A stretch of 64,000 nucleotides of DNA, from assembly GCA_964390905.1 (NCBI GenBank), contig CAYMLO010000044.1:1-64000 (forward strand). The letters are read 5' to 3'. Positions 24,690 through 34,224 of this stretch are shown here, in pieces. The translations under genes were made by a program, and so were the position numbers. This DNA comes from JAFGLZ01 sp964390905 (GTDB lineage: Bacteria > Planctomycetota > Phycisphaerae > UBA1845 > JAFGLZ01). Each line of letters opens with the position of its first letter. Position 1 is the stretch's first letter. The notes beneath the pieces were generated by a model that was given only the letters and a program-made list of their open reading frames with translations, searched no databases and was not told the DNA's origin.

Positions 24690-26435
24690 ATGTTTCGTCG
24701 CAGCTCGGGCATTCCGGCACAGCTTCTGGGCTACTTCCGTCAGACGACGTACATCTACATGGTGCTACTGTCGGTCGTCATCGGTCTGCTGGGCGGGCTG
24801 TTCGCGGTGGGGTTTCGCAAGTTCATCAACTTCGGGAACTACCTCGCGTGGCAAGAGTCCGAGTATACGCTCGCCTACATCAACGAGTTGCCGTTCTGGT
24901 GGAAGATCGCGGCTCCGGCAATCGGCGGGCTGATCGTAGGCCTGATCATCTACTACTTCGCGCGCGAGGCCAAAGGGCACGGCGTTCCTGAGGTCATGGA
25001 GGCGGTGGCGCTCAAGGGCGGGCGGATCCGGCCTCGCGTGGTCATCGTCAAGATGTTGGCATCGGGCATCTGCATTGCCTCAGGCGGATCGGTCGGCCGC
25101 GAGGGCCCGATCGTCCAGATCGGCTCGGCCATCGGCTCGACGCTGGGGCAGTGGCTCCGCGTCGGCCAGCGCGAACTCCGGACGCTCGTGGGCTGCGGAG
25201 CGGCCGCGGGGATCGCGGGCACGTTCAACGCCCCCGTGGCCGGAGCGTTGTTCGCGGTTGAGATCATCCTGGGCGACTTCGCCGTCTCGCACTTCGCGCC
25301 CATCGTGATCTCATCCGTGGCCGCAACGGTGGTCGGACGCTACTTCCTGCATGACGTCCCCGCCTTCAGGGTCCCGACGTACGAGCTCGTGCACGCCAAC
25401 GAGCTGTTCGCCTACGCCCTGCTGGGCTTGTTGGCCGGTGTGGTGGCGCTGGCCTTCGTCAAGTTCCTGTACGCATCCGAGGATCTGTTCGACCGCATCC
25501 GTCTCTACCCACCCGTCAAGGCCATGCTGGGCGGCGCGGTGATCGGGGTCATCGCCCTGAGGTTCCCCCATGTGTACGGCGTGGGGTACGAAGCGATCGA
25601 GGAAACGCTGAGAGGCAACGTCGAGATGGCCTGGCAGATCCTGCTCGCCCTCGTGGCGATCAAGATCCTGGCGGTCTCAATCACGATTGGGTCCGGGGGA
25701 TCGGGAGGGATCTTTGCGCCTTCGCTCTTTATCGGCGCGATGCTGGGCGGCGCCATGGGTGCCGTGGTCCATTCGACCTGGCCGGCCAGCACAGCCGGTC
25801 CCGGCGCCTACGCCCTGGTCGGCATGGGCGCGGTGGTCGGCGCAACCACACACGGGCCGATCACGGCGATCTTGATCATCTTCGAGCTGACCAGCGACTA
25901 CAAGATCATCCTGCCGCTCATGCTGGCCGTAGTCCTGGCAACGGCCGTGGCCCGGCTCTTCACGCACGAGAGCATCTACACGCTGAAGCTCATCCGCCGG
26001 GGCGTGAAGTTCTCCACCACGATGGACCTGACGGTGTTGCGGCAGATCACAGCCGATCAGGTCAGGCCTGGACGCGTGCCGGTCGTCAGGCCGGACGAGC
26101 CCTTCCAGAACGTCGTCGAGCAGCTCGAGCAACACGGCCCGATCGATTTCGTCGTGGCGAACGAGGAGGGCACGTATCTGGGGATGCTGACCGTCGATGA
26201 CATCCAGATGGCCTTGCTGGAGCGAGAGGCCGTTCCGTTGTTGGTGGTCGGCGAGGTGATGCGGGCAAACATCCCCTCCGTCCGGCCCGACGAGCCGCTC
26301 GATTCGGTCTTCAACAAATTCGTGGCCCACGAGGTGGTTGCGCTGGCCCTGACCCACGGCGAGACCAAGAAGGTCGTCGGCACGATCACCCGGACGGCGG
26401 TGATGGGTGCGTACATGCAAGCCCTTGGTCAGTGA
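24690..26435 (+). CDS. CLC family chloride channel/antiporter with C-terminal CBS pair
   Basis: 581 residues from the ATG at 24690; upstream in-frame ATGs lack a site and the conserved protein begins here. The CLC core spans ~residues 20-430. Signatures: GHGVPEV (helix D), GSVGREGPIVQIG with the gating Glu, GTFNAPVAGALFAVE and GSGGSGGIFAPSLF. Two CBS domains follow (~450-580: RVPVVRPDEPFQNVVEQL, IPSVRPDEPLDSVFNKF). An inner-membrane anion transporter. At the position of the E. coli internal proton glutamate (second Glu of LFIIEEM) this protein has Ile (LFAVEII), a substitution seen in channels and uncoupled members. The CBS pair suggests nucleotide regulation. Followed 24 bp later by tsaE. 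Confidence 0.93.
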   Translation: MFRRSSGIPAQLLGYFRQTTYIYMVLLSVVIGLLGGLFAVGFRKFINFGNYLAWQESEYTLAYINELPFWWKIAAPAIGGLIVGLIIYYFAREAKGHGVPEVMEAVALKGGRIRPRVVIVKMLASGICIASGGSVGREGPIVQIGSAIGSTLGQWLRVGQRELRTLVGCGAAAGIAGTFNAPVAGALFAVEIILGDFAVSHFAPIVISSVAATVVGRYFLHDVPAFRVPTYELVHANELFAYALLGLLAGVVALAFVKFLYASEDLFDRIRLYPPVKAMLGGAVIGVIALRFPHVYGVGYEAIEETLRGNVEMAWQILLALVAIKILAVSITIGSGGSGGIFAPSLFIGAMLGGAMGAVVHSTWPASTAGPGAYALVGMGAVVGATTHGPITAILIIFELTSDYKIILPLMLAVVLATAVARLFTHESIYTLKLIRRGVKFSTTMDLTVLRQITADQVRPGRVPVVRPDEPFQNVVEQLEQHGPIDFVVANEEGTYLGMLTVDDIQMALLEREAVPLLVVGEVMRANIPSVRPDEPLDSVFNKFVAHEVVALALTHGETKKVVGTITRTAVMGAYMQALGQ

Positions 26436-26459
26436 GACCCCCCGACCCCCAGAGGTCGA

Positions 26460-26954
26460 ATGCCCCCATATATCATCATGCCCGACCAACAGGCACTGAT
26501 CTACGGAAGTGATTCGGTCGAGGCCACGCAGCGCTTCGGTCGGCAACTGGGCCAACACGCGGAGCCCGGCTCGGTGGTGGCGCTCATCGGCCCGCTGGGC
26601 GCGGGCAAGACGCAGTTGGTCAAAGGCATCGCCGCGGGGCTGGGCGTCGAGGATGTCCGAAAGGTCAGCTCACCCACGTTCGTAATCGCCCGGGAACACC
26701 CCGGACGGCTGAAGCTGTATCACGTCGACGCGTATCGCGTCTCGGCCTCGGAACTGTCGGCCATCGGTTTCGATGAGATGTGCGCCGCCGAAGGCGTCGT
26801 GGCGGTCGAATGGGCGGACCGCGCAGCCGACCTGCTTCCCGAAGATCATCTGTCCATCATGATCGAGCCCACCGGCGAGACCGTTCGCCGACTCGCGTGT
26901 CGTGCTCACGGCGAGGGATCCCGACAGTTGCTGGATCGCCTGGCCGACGCATAG
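26460..26954 (+). CDS. tsaE: tRNA t6A37 biosynthesis ATPase TsaE
   Basis: 164 residues. P-loop protein needed with TsaB, TsaC and TsaD for threonylcarbamoyladenosine at tRNA position 37. Motifs: Walker A LIGPLGAGKTQLVKGIA (~residues 42-58), switch region VSSPTFVIAREH, then LYHVDAYRV and the conserved VAVEWADRAADLLP. Length is normal for the family. AGAGGT lies 4 nt before the ATG; an ATG six codons later is an alternative. Close behind the CLC gene on the same strand; convergent with the URO-D-like gene. Confidence 0.95.
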   Translation: MPPYIIMPDQQALIYGSDSVEATQRFGRQLGQHAEPGSVVALIGPLGAGKTQLVKGIAAGLGVEDVRKVSSPTFVIAREHPGRLKLYHVDAYRVSASELSAIGFDEMCAAEGVVAVEWADRAADLLPEDHLSIMIEPTGETVRRLACRAHGEGSRQLLDRLADA

Positions 26955-26998
26955 AAGCTGCCCATCGGCCGCGCCGCCCCAGCGCCACGACGAGCAGG

Positions 26999-27964
26999 TC
27001 AATCGACATAGTCCTTGATCAGCTTGACGTTGGCGGGGGGCGTCTCGTAGGGCAGGGCGCCCGTCCCGAGGACGCAATTGGGCCGCGTGGCCGCCAGGGC
27101 CAGCACGCGGTCGACCTCGCGAAGGATCGCCTCCCGCGATCCGCCGGACACGATCCGCAGGTCCATGTTGATGCGAACGACCACCTCGGGCCGGTCCGCC
27201 GTGATCGCCAACCACGCCGCCTGATCCGGGGCCTCGAACGGACAGACGACGTAGCCCGTGCCCGTCGACAAGATGTCCTCCAGGATGCCCGTCGTGTCCC
27301 CGCCCATCACGCACGGCACCGGATGCCCGGTGATGCCGGCTGCCACGGCCATGGCCCGCTCGAGCGCCGGCAGCTCGATGTCGTGGAACTGTGTCGGACT
27401 CAGCAGCGGCGGCGCGGCGGCGGACTCGAAAAAGGCCACGTCCAGACCCGCGTCGACGACGAACCGACAGAACGCTGCCTGGTTCCCGGCCAGTTGCATC
27501 AGCCACGCGGCCGTCGACCCCGGATCGAACATGACGTCTTCGAGCAGCCCCGTGACGGTCCGCAGGCTAACGGCGATAGAGAACGGGCCGCTCACCGGAA
27601 TCCGGACGTCGGCCTCGGGAAACTCCTGCCAGAGACGGCGGGCGACGTCGACGGCCATCGCGATCCGACCGTCCCGGCGCGGGTCGAAGGGCGGCAGGTC
27701 CAGCCCCTGCCGCGCCGAGCTCACCAGCGGCTCGACGATGGCCGGGATGCCGTTGCCGCTCGGCTCGACGACCACACCGCCATACGCCTCCGCCTCCAGG
27801 TTGTAGATGTCGATGCCAACGACGACGGGTGCGTGTCCGTAAGCCAGATACCCCTCCCGCTGGGCGGCGAACATCAGGTCCGCGTCGCGCGAGACCTCCC
27901 ACGGGCTCCGTCCGATCAGCGAAGCCGCATGTTCGTAAACGCTGGGCGCAAACTGAATCTTCAT
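26999..27964 (-). CDS. Uroporphyrinogen decarboxylase/MtaA-type methyltransferase-like protein
   Basis: 321 residues with the URO-D superfamily pattern: the N-terminal PVVVGIDIYNLEAEAYGG, a central VSGPFSIAV segment, FESAAAPPLLSP, the strand PCVMGGDTTGILEDI with its acidic pair and LGTGALPYETPP near the end. Many planctomycete and anaerobe members of this superfamily are corrinoid-dependent methyltransferases (MtaA/CmuA type) or uncharacterised, rather than true HemE. I see no corrinoid protein beside it. Cytoplasmic. Substrate unknown. Confidence 0.78.
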   Translation of the reverse strand: MKIQFAPSVYEHAASLIGRSPWEVSRDADLMFAAQREGYLAYGHAPVVVGIDIYNLEAEAYGGVVVEPSGNGIPAIVEPLVSSARQGLDLPPFDPRRDGRIAMAVDVARRLWQEFPEADVRIPVSGPFSIAVSLRTVTGLLEDVMFDPGSTAAWLMQLAGNQAAFCRFVVDAGLDVAFFESAAAPPLLSPTQFHDIELPALERAMAVAAGITGHPVPCVMGGDTTGILEDILSTGTGYVVCPFEAPDQAAWLAITADRPEVVVRINMDLRIVSGGSREAILREVDRVLALAATRPNCVLGTGALPYETPPANVKLIKDYVD

Positions 27965-28132
27965 GCGTCTGTCCCCATGGCACTACCCCTCAGACGACGT
28001 TCGCTCGCCCAGACCATATCACATGCCGGACGGAACGACGAGACCCGAGACGATTCTGCGCTTGCTCAGCACCCCACCCAGGCCTAACCTCACCGGTGTG
28101 CTCGCGCCAGATGCCCTGCAGAGGAGAACATC

Positions 28133-30580
28133 ATGACAAGCCCGATGTCCGCCGTGGTGACGATGCTCGTCGCGGCCGTTCCCTGTGTCGGACAGGTCCC
28201 CTCGCTTCCGCCCAAGCCGGACTACCGGCTGGTCGACGACTTTGGCTACCCGAGCGCTCAGGCGGCCCGGGCGGCGTGGAGATCCATGTGGGGAGGCGGC
28301 GGCGTTTCGGTGAGCAAGATCGACGGCAGGAACGTGCTCAAGATGCCCTGCAACTTCAAGGAAACAAACGCGGAACGGGCCTCGTGGGACCGATCGGTCG
28401 CACTTGACCTGGCTGCGTGCCAGGGCATCCAGTTCCGGTTGTACTGTCCGGACGCGTCCCCGATATCAAGCTGCACGTGCTACTTCCAGAGCGGCAACGG
28501 CTGGTACGCCGCCGGCTTCTCCGCCGCGTCGACGGGCGGCTGGCAGACCGTCACGATCGACAAGGACGCCACGCGAACAGAAGATACGCCGGCCGGATGG
28601 GGCCAGGTCAAGACGATCCGTATCTCGGCGTGGCGTAACAAGGACGTCGACACGACGCTGTATCTCGCCGACCTCGGCCTGCTCGGGGCGGGCGCTCCGA
28701 TCGCCATCGTCCGCGCCAAGTCGGCCGCCAAGACCGCACCGAGCGAAGCGAGTTCCGTCCGAACGCTCTCGCAGGCCATGGGCCGATGTCTCAGCGACCT
28801 CGGCCTGGCGCACTGCACGATCAGCGATCTAGACCTCACCGCCGAGCGTCTCGAGGGCAAAACGCTCATCATCCTGCCGCACAACCCGGCCATGCCGGAC
28901 CAGGTCGCCGACCAAATCCGCGGGTTCCTCGAGCGCGGGGGCAAGCTGATCTGCTTCTACAGCCTGCACGCCAAGCTCCGCGCGGTTGTAGGCATCACAG
29001 GCGGGCGGCACATCAAACAGACCCGTCCGGGGCACTTCGCGTCGATGCACATCTCGCCCGAGGCGCTGCCCGGCGCGCCCGTGATCGTGCAACAGCGGTC
29101 ATGGAACATCAGCGAGGCCAAGCCCGTCGAGGGCAAGAGCCGGGTGGTGGCCCGATGGCATGACGACCAGAACAAGCCGACGGGACACGCGGCCATCGTC
29201 GCCTCGGACAACTGCATCCAGATGACCCACGTCCTGCTCGAGGACGACGCGTCCAACAAGCGTCGCATGCTCCTGGCGATGGTGGGCCAATTCATGCCGG
29301 AGGCCTGGGAGCGATCCATCCGACGAAGCGTCGAGCGGATCGGCAGGATCGGGTCCTACCGGGATTTCGACCATGCCCAGCAGACAATACGCCGCATGGC
29401 ATCACAGAACCGACCCGTCCTGGAGATGATGGACAGGGCGACCGATCTCCGCGGCAGGGCAAGCCGTCTCTGCTCGGACGGCAAGTTCCCCGAGGCGATC
29501 TCAGCCGCCGACGAGGCCCACCGCCTACTCCTGGACGCGCACCTCGCCGCCCAGACGCCGCTGAAAGGAGAGCACCGGGCGTTCTGGTGCCACAGCGCGT
29601 TCGGCGTCGCGGGGATGACGTGGGACGAGGCCATCAAGACACTGGCCGACAACGGCTTCACGGCCATCCTGCCGAACATGCTGTGGGGCGGGACGGCCTA
29701 CTACAACAGCAGCGTCCTGCCCGTCGCCGATGCGATCAGGCAGAAGGGCGACCAGATCACCGAGTGCCTGGCCGCCTGCAAGAAGCACGGCGTGGCCTGT
29801 CACGTCTGGAAGGTCAACTACAACATGAGCAGCCGTGCGCCCAAGGCATTCGCCGAACGGATGAAACGTGAGGGCCGCACGCAGGTCCGCTTCGACGGCA
29901 AACCCGAGGCGCGATGGCTGTGCCCGTCCCATCCCGAGAACCAGAGGCTGGAGATCGACTCGATGGTGGAGGTGGCCACGAAGTACGACGTCAACGGCAT
30001 CCACTTCGACTACATCCGCTATCCCGGCGCGCACGGGTGTTTCTGCAAGGGGTGTCGCGAGCGGTTCGAGAACGCGATCGGTCAGAAGGTCAAGAACTGG
30101 CCCAACGAGGTCCGCAACAAGGGCAAGCTCGAGGCCCGCTGGCTCGACTTCCGCCGAGACCAGATCACGACCGTCGTCGCCGGCGTCGCCAAGGCCGCAC
30201 GCCAGGCCCGGCCGACCGTCAAGATCTCCGCCGCCGTCTTCAACAACTGGACAACGTACCGCGACACGATCGGCCAGGACTGGAAGCTCTGGTGCGAGAA
30301 AGGCTATCTCGACTTCGTCTGCCCGATGAACTACACGTCCGACAACGCGGCGTTCGAGAAGCTGATCGAGCGGCAGCTCGTGTGGGCGGGCAAGGTCCCC
30401 TGCTACCCGGGCATCGGCTTCAGCGTCTGGCGACCGCAGCCGGACGTCTGCAAGCTGATCGATCAGATCAACATCGCCCGCCGCCTCAAGACCGGCGGGT
30501 TCACCGTCTTCAACTACAGCGTCAACGAGGCCCGCAAGATCCTGCCAATGTGCGGGAAGGGGATCACGCGAAAGCAGTAG
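28133..30580 (+). CDS. Secreted GHL10-type glycoside hydrolase with N-terminal carbohydrate-binding-like domain
   Basis: 815 residues. Signal peptide (residues 1-20), then a beta-rich domain (DYRLVDDFGYPSAQAARAAW ... TLYLADLGLLG, ~30-185) resembling carbohydrate-binding domains in planctomycete hydrolases. A middle domain (~220-400) resembles a GATase-like fold (LIILPHNPAMPDQV, GGKLICFYS). The C-terminal TIM barrel (~480-800) is of the GHL10/DUF187 type: FTAILPNMLWGG, CHVWKVNYNMSS, the hallmark GIHFDYIRYPG with its acidic residue, and FVCPMNYTSDN. Likely cleaves an extracellular polysaccharide or glycan. GAGGAG lies 6 nt upstream of the ATG. Monocistronic. Confidence 0.85.
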   Translation: MTSPMSAVVTMLVAAVPCVGQVPSLPPKPDYRLVDDFGYPSAQAARAAWRSMWGGGGVSVSKIDGRNVLKMPCNFKETNAERASWDRSVALDLAACQGIQFRLYCPDASPISSCTCYFQSGNGWYAAGFSAASTGGWQTVTIDKDATRTEDTPAGWGQVKTIRISAWRNKDVDTTLYLADLGLLGAGAPIAIVRAKSAAKTAPSEASSVRTLSQAMGRCLSDLGLAHCTISDLDLTAERLEGKTLIILPHNPAMPDQVADQIRGFLERGGKLICFYSLHAKLRAVVGITGGRHIKQTRPGHFASMHISPEALPGAPVIVQQRSWNISEAKPVEGKSRVVARWHDDQNKPTGHAAIVASDNCIQMTHVLLEDDASNKRRMLLAMVGQFMPEAWERSIRRSVERIGRIGSYRDFDHAQQTIRRMASQNRPVLEMMDRATDLRGRASRLCSDGKFPEAISAADEAHRLLLDAHLAAQTPLKGEHRAFWCHSAFGVAGMTWDEAIKTLADNGFTAILPNMLWGGTAYYNSSVLPVADAIRQKGDQITECLAACKKHGVACHVWKVNYNMSSRAPKAFAERMKREGRTQVRFDGKPEARWLCPSHPENQRLEIDSMVEVATKYDVNGIHFDYIRYPGAHGCFCKGCRERFENAIGQKVKNWPNEVRNKGKLEARWLDFRRDQITTVVAGVAKAARQARPTVKISAAVFNNWTTYRDTIGQDWKLWCEKGYLDFVCPMNYTSDNAAFEKLIERQLVWAGKVPCYPGIGFSVWRPQPDVCKLIDQINIARRLKTGGFTVFNYSVNEARKILPMCGKGITRKQ

Positions 30581-30668
30581 TGCCATCATCCCCCAGTCGA
30601 CTTGGCTTCAGTAGATGGAACACCCGCGCCAACGTCCGTAACCTAAACGCGCAGAAGGCGTTTCTTGC

Positions 30669-30696
30669 TTGACGCGTGTTGCCGGTCTGCTACATT
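30669..30696 (+). promoter_or_regulatory. Candidate sigma70 promoter for the repeat-bearing metalloprotease
   Basis: TTGACG (30669-30674), 16 nt spacer, TACATT (30691-30696), about 205 nt before the chosen ATG. The gap 30581-30906 shows no other gene. Confidence 0.5.
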
Positions 30697-30906
30697 GGGT
30701 TTGCTGACGGCAGAGAGGCGAAGGGACTGGCACAGTAGACAACAAAGACGGCTGACGTCCCCGCTGACGTTCGTAGTGCGCCTCGGCGGCATGTCTTGCG
30801 CGAATTCGCAAGGGAGAATGAGGAGCAGCGCGGGGGACTCGCGCGGCACTCTCAGGTCTGCAAAGAGACAGCCAAGGACGGAACGGCAGTGCATTGGAGG
30901 AGCGGT

Positions 30907-33900
30907 ATGTCCCGATCCAGGACGTATCCCTTTCATCGAGCAGCCCACGCGATCTTGCTGGTCGTCTTGGCCTTCTCACCACCGACCGCGGCAGATCCCG
31001 TCGTCCTCCTGGAGCAGTCCGGCCCGGCTCGGCCCGCGGCGCTTCGAGGGGGCGTCAAGCGACAACGCACGACGAGGCTGACGCCACAGGCCCTGACGCT
31101 CGATTCGTGGCGGCGTTCTGCGGAGATCCTCTTCAACCTCTTCGACGATACGGCATGTGTGGGTTCAATTGAGCGGTCTGGCATCGGCGCCTGCGGCGCT
31201 CGGGTCTGCCGCGGTCGGCTGACGGGCCAGACGCACAGTCTGTTCGTCATCACCCGAAAGGGCAAGGCGGTCTGCGGCACCGTCCACATGCCGTCTCGAG
31301 GCGTCTTCTTGCTGCGAGGCACGGAAGACTCTCTCAGAATCGTAGAACAAGACCCTACCGACACACCTCCGTGTGGCTGCTCGGCGCTAGCGGAAGCGGC
31401 CGAACCGCCACACACGTTGCAGCCAACATCCGCTACGGCATCAGGCCCAGGATCGCCCGCCGCAGCAGACGGCTCAACGCCAGAGATCGACGTGGTGGTC
31501 GTCTACACCGAGGATGCCCTGAACGGCGCCGGCGGTCAGGACGGCATGGATGCCCAGGTCGCCGAAATGGAGGCCCAGGCCAACCAGATTCTCGAGGACA
31601 GCCTCGTCAATGCAACAGTCAACGTCGTCTTCGCCTCGCTCGTTGACTACGCCGAAAGCCATGATTCAGACACCGACCTAACCCGCCTGAGAACGCAGAC
31701 TGACGGGTATATGGATGAAGTCCACGACTGGCGGAATGCCTACGGCGCTGATGTCGTGACGTTGCTCGTAGAGGACTTCGATTATCGAGGCAAGGCCTAC
31801 CTGTTCTTGGAAGGCGGCAACTCGAGTAGCGGTTTCAACGTTGTCGAGCGCCAGTGGGCGACGGGCGTCGGCTTCACCTTTACACACGAATTGGGACACA
31901 ATCTCGGGTGCGGCCACGACCGAGTCGACGGAACTGTGGGCTACTTTCCCTACTCCTATGGTTGGGCTTGGGAGGACGGGCTTGCCTACAGGACTGTCAT
32001 GGCGGTCTCACTCCCGGCAACCAGGATCCCATACTTCTCCAATCCGGACGTTCTCTATGAGGGGAACCCCACCGGGATCCCCGAGGGGGATCCGGAGGCG
32101 GCCGACCACGCGAAGACGATCAACTTCACGGCGTCACTCGTCGCGGCGTTTCGATCACCAGCGCCGAGGATTTCTGGGCGGGTGACAGCAGACGCAGAAG
32201 GGGTCGGCGGGACCGAGTTGCTCGGTCTCCCGATGAGCGCGGTGACCGACGCGGACGGGTGGTACCGGGCAACGGTTCCGTGGGGGTGGTCAGGGGGAGT
32301 GGTCCCCACAAGGACGGGCTATGTGTTCAACCCGACGCATCGATACTACACGACCGTCATTGGCAATCAGACGAGCCAAGACTACCTCGCGACGGCGACG
32401 GGCGTCCGGATCTCCGGGCGCGTGACGAGAAACGGTAGTGGCGTGCCTGACGTACAGATGAAGGGCCTTCCCGGCGACCCCATGACGGACGCAGAAGGAG
32501 CATACAGCGTCGTCGTTGGGCTGGGCTGGTCGGGAACGGTCACGCCAACCAAGGAGAACCACGTCTTCGACCCGATCGCGCGCGACTATACGGACGTCGC
32601 TGGTGATCAAACCAACCACGACTACACCGCCACGCGCACCTACGTTCTGGAGGTCGAGCGCGGCACGGGGGACGGCGTCTACGCAGAGGGCGAAGTGGTC
32701 ACGATCAGGGCAAACGTCTACGCGGACAAGAGATTCAAGGTCTGGACCGGTGACACGGCCAACGTCGCGGACATCAACGCGTGGGAGACGACCGTGACGA
32801 TGAAGGCCGACACCTTGGTAAGAGCCACCCACGAAGACAACACCTACACGCTGACCGTTCACAACGGTCGTGGCTCCGGGACCTACTTCTATGGGCGGAC
32901 GGTAGCGATCGAAGCGACCGTGCCGTCCGGCCAGCGGTTCGTGGCCTGGACCGGCGATACACGCTACGTAACGGACGAGAACGCTGCTGCCACGGAAGTC
33001 TTCATCGCCCGCGATACGGAAGTGACGGCTACGTTCCAGGACATCACCTACGCGCTGACGGTTCATAACGGTACCGGCTCGGGCACCTATCGCCAGGACG
33101 AAGAGGCGGCAATCGAGGCAACGGTGCCGACCGGCAAGGGATTCGAGAAATGGACCGGCGACACCACCAACGTCGCCAACGTCAACGCGCCTGAGACCAC
33201 CGTGACGATGAAGTCGGACACCGAAGTGACCGCCACGTTCGAGGACCTCACCTACACGCTGACGGTCCACAACGGCACCGGCTCGGGCACCTACACCCAT
33301 GGCCAGGCGGCAACGATCCGGGCAACGGTTCCCGACGACAAGCAGTTCAAAGCCTGGACGGGCGATACGGCCAGCGTCGCGAATCTGAACGCAGCGGAGA
33401 CGACCGTGACGGTCAGGGCCGACACCGAAGTGACGGCGACCTTCGAGCCCATCCGACACACGCTGACAGTGCTCAACGGTACGGGCGACGGATCGTACAC
33501 ATCAGGCACGTCGGTGGGAATCAAGGCGACGGTACCGTCCGGCAAGAAGTTCAAGAAGTGGACGGGGGATACGGCCAACGTCGCGAACGTCTACGCAGCC
33601 CAGACAAGGATCACGATCTACGACGACACCGAAGTGACCGCAACCTTCGAAAGCATCCGGTACACGCTAACGGTGCACAACGGGACCGGCGACGGATCGT
33701 ATGCATCGGGCACGTCGGTAAAGATCAAGGCGACCGTGCCGACGGGCAAGAGATTCACGAAGTGGACGGGTTATACGGCCAACGTCGCAAACGTCTACGC
33801 AGCCGAGACGAAGGTCACGATGAAGGCCGATACCACAGTGACGGCCACCTTCGAGGACAGTACGTGCACGCTGACGGTAAGTGTCCAGGGGGAAGGGACC

Positions 33901-34188
33901 GTCCAACCCGACGGCGGAACCTACCGCTTCGGCGAGACGGTTCGCCTTACGGCCAAGCCGTCCAGAGGATGGACCTTTGTCCAGTGGGGGAACGACGCCA
34001 GCGGAACAAGCACGTCCACACAGATTACCATGAACAGGGACATGTCCGTCAAGGCCGTCTTCCAGGAATCGACAAGCGGACCGTGTTGCCCCGCGGCGCC
34101 CGCATCACTTGTCAGCGCATGGGCGCTCTGTGCACTCGGCCTGCTGTCGCGGAGACGGCGGAGACGAAACGGTCGTCAGTCCCGGTAG
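30907..34188 (+). CDS. Secreted zinc metalloprotease (metzincin) with tandem 68-residue repeats and C-terminal sorting tail
   Basis: 1093 residues from the ATG at 30907 (GGAGGAG 4 nt upstream). A signal peptide ends near residue 28. A propeptide-like region follows, then a reprolysin-type catalytic domain (~residues 195-415): EIDVVVVYTEDAL, the zinc motif HELGHNLGCGH with His327, Glu328, His331 and His337, and a Met-turn at TVMAVS. Two ~78-residue carboxypeptidase-regulatory-like modules (ISGRVT ... DYLATAT) lead into six tandem 68-residue repeats (~578-985) and one canonical InlB B-type repeat. The end is CCPAAP, a hydrophobic helix and an Arg-rich tail, resembling a surface-anchoring signal. 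Predicted cell-surface or released protease. Confidence 0.85.
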   Translation: MSRSRTYPFHRAAHAILLVVLAFSPPTAADPVVLLEQSGPARPAALRGGVKRQRTTRLTPQALTLDSWRRSAEILFNLFDDTACVGSIERSGIGACGARVCRGRLTGQTHSLFVITRKGKAVCGTVHMPSRGVFLLRGTEDSLRIVEQDPTDTPPCGCSALAEAAEPPHTLQPTSATASGPGSPAAADGSTPEIDVVVVYTEDALNGAGGQDGMDAQVAEMEAQANQILEDSLVNATVNVVFASLVDYAESHDSDTDLTRLRTQTDGYMDEVHDWRNAYGADVVTLLVEDFDYRGKAYLFLEGGNSSSGFNVVERQWATGVGFTFTHELGHNLGCGHDRVDGTVGYFPYSYGWAWEDGLAYRTVMAVSLPATRIPYFSNPDVLYEGNPTGIPEGDPEAADHAKTINFTASLVAAFRSPAPRISGRVTADAEGVGGTELLGLPMSAVTDADGWYRATVPWGWSGGVVPTRTGYVFNPTHRYYTTVIGNQTSQDYLATATGVRISGRVTRNGSGVPDVQMKGLPGDPMTDAEGAYSVVVGLGWSGTVTPTKENHVFDPIARDYTDVAGDQTNHDYTATRTYVLEVERGTGDGVYAEGEVVTIRANVYADKRFKVWTGDTANVADINAWETTVTMKADTLVRATHEDNTYTLTVHNGRGSGTYFYGRTVAIEATVPSGQRFVAWTGDTRYVTDENAAATEVFIARDTEVTATFQDITYALTVHNGTGSGTYRQDEEAAIEATVPTGKGFEKWTGDTTNVANVNAPETTVTMKSDTEVTATFEDLTYTLTVHNGTGSGTYTHGQAATIRATVPDDKQFKAWTGDTASVANLNAAETTVTVRADTEVTATFEPIRHTLTVLNGTGDGSYTSGTSVGIKATVPSGKKFKKWTGDTANVANVYAAQTRITIYDDTEVTATFESIRYTLTVHNGTGDGSYASGTSVKIKATVPTGKRFTKWTGYTANVANVYAAETKVTMKADTTVTATFEDSTCTLTVSVQGEGTVQPDGGTYRFGETVRLTAKPSRGWTFVQWGNDASGTSTSTQITMNRDMSVKAVFQESTSGPCCPAAPASLVSAWALCALGLLSRRRRRRNGRQSR
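32638..33861 (+). repeat. Six in-frame 204 bp tandem repeats within the metalloprotease gene
   Basis: The block encoding LTVHNGTGSG recurs at exact 204 bp spacing: about 32848, 33053, 33257, 33461 and 33665, with a diverged first copy near 32644. Each 68-residue unit holds a strand LTVHNGTG, a core VP-G--F-KWTGDT-NVAN, and a closing strand D-EVTATF. Exact length conservation with scattered substitutions points to repeated unequal crossing-over. Confidence 0.9.
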
Positions 34189-34224
34189 CCTACGATGATG
34201 TCCGCGACGGTCATCGCGAGACAA

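Noticed and set aside
32638..33861. Regular spacing reminiscent of a CRISPR array
   Set aside because: The units are 204 bp, protein-coding, in frame and diverged; no short identical repeats with unique spacers.
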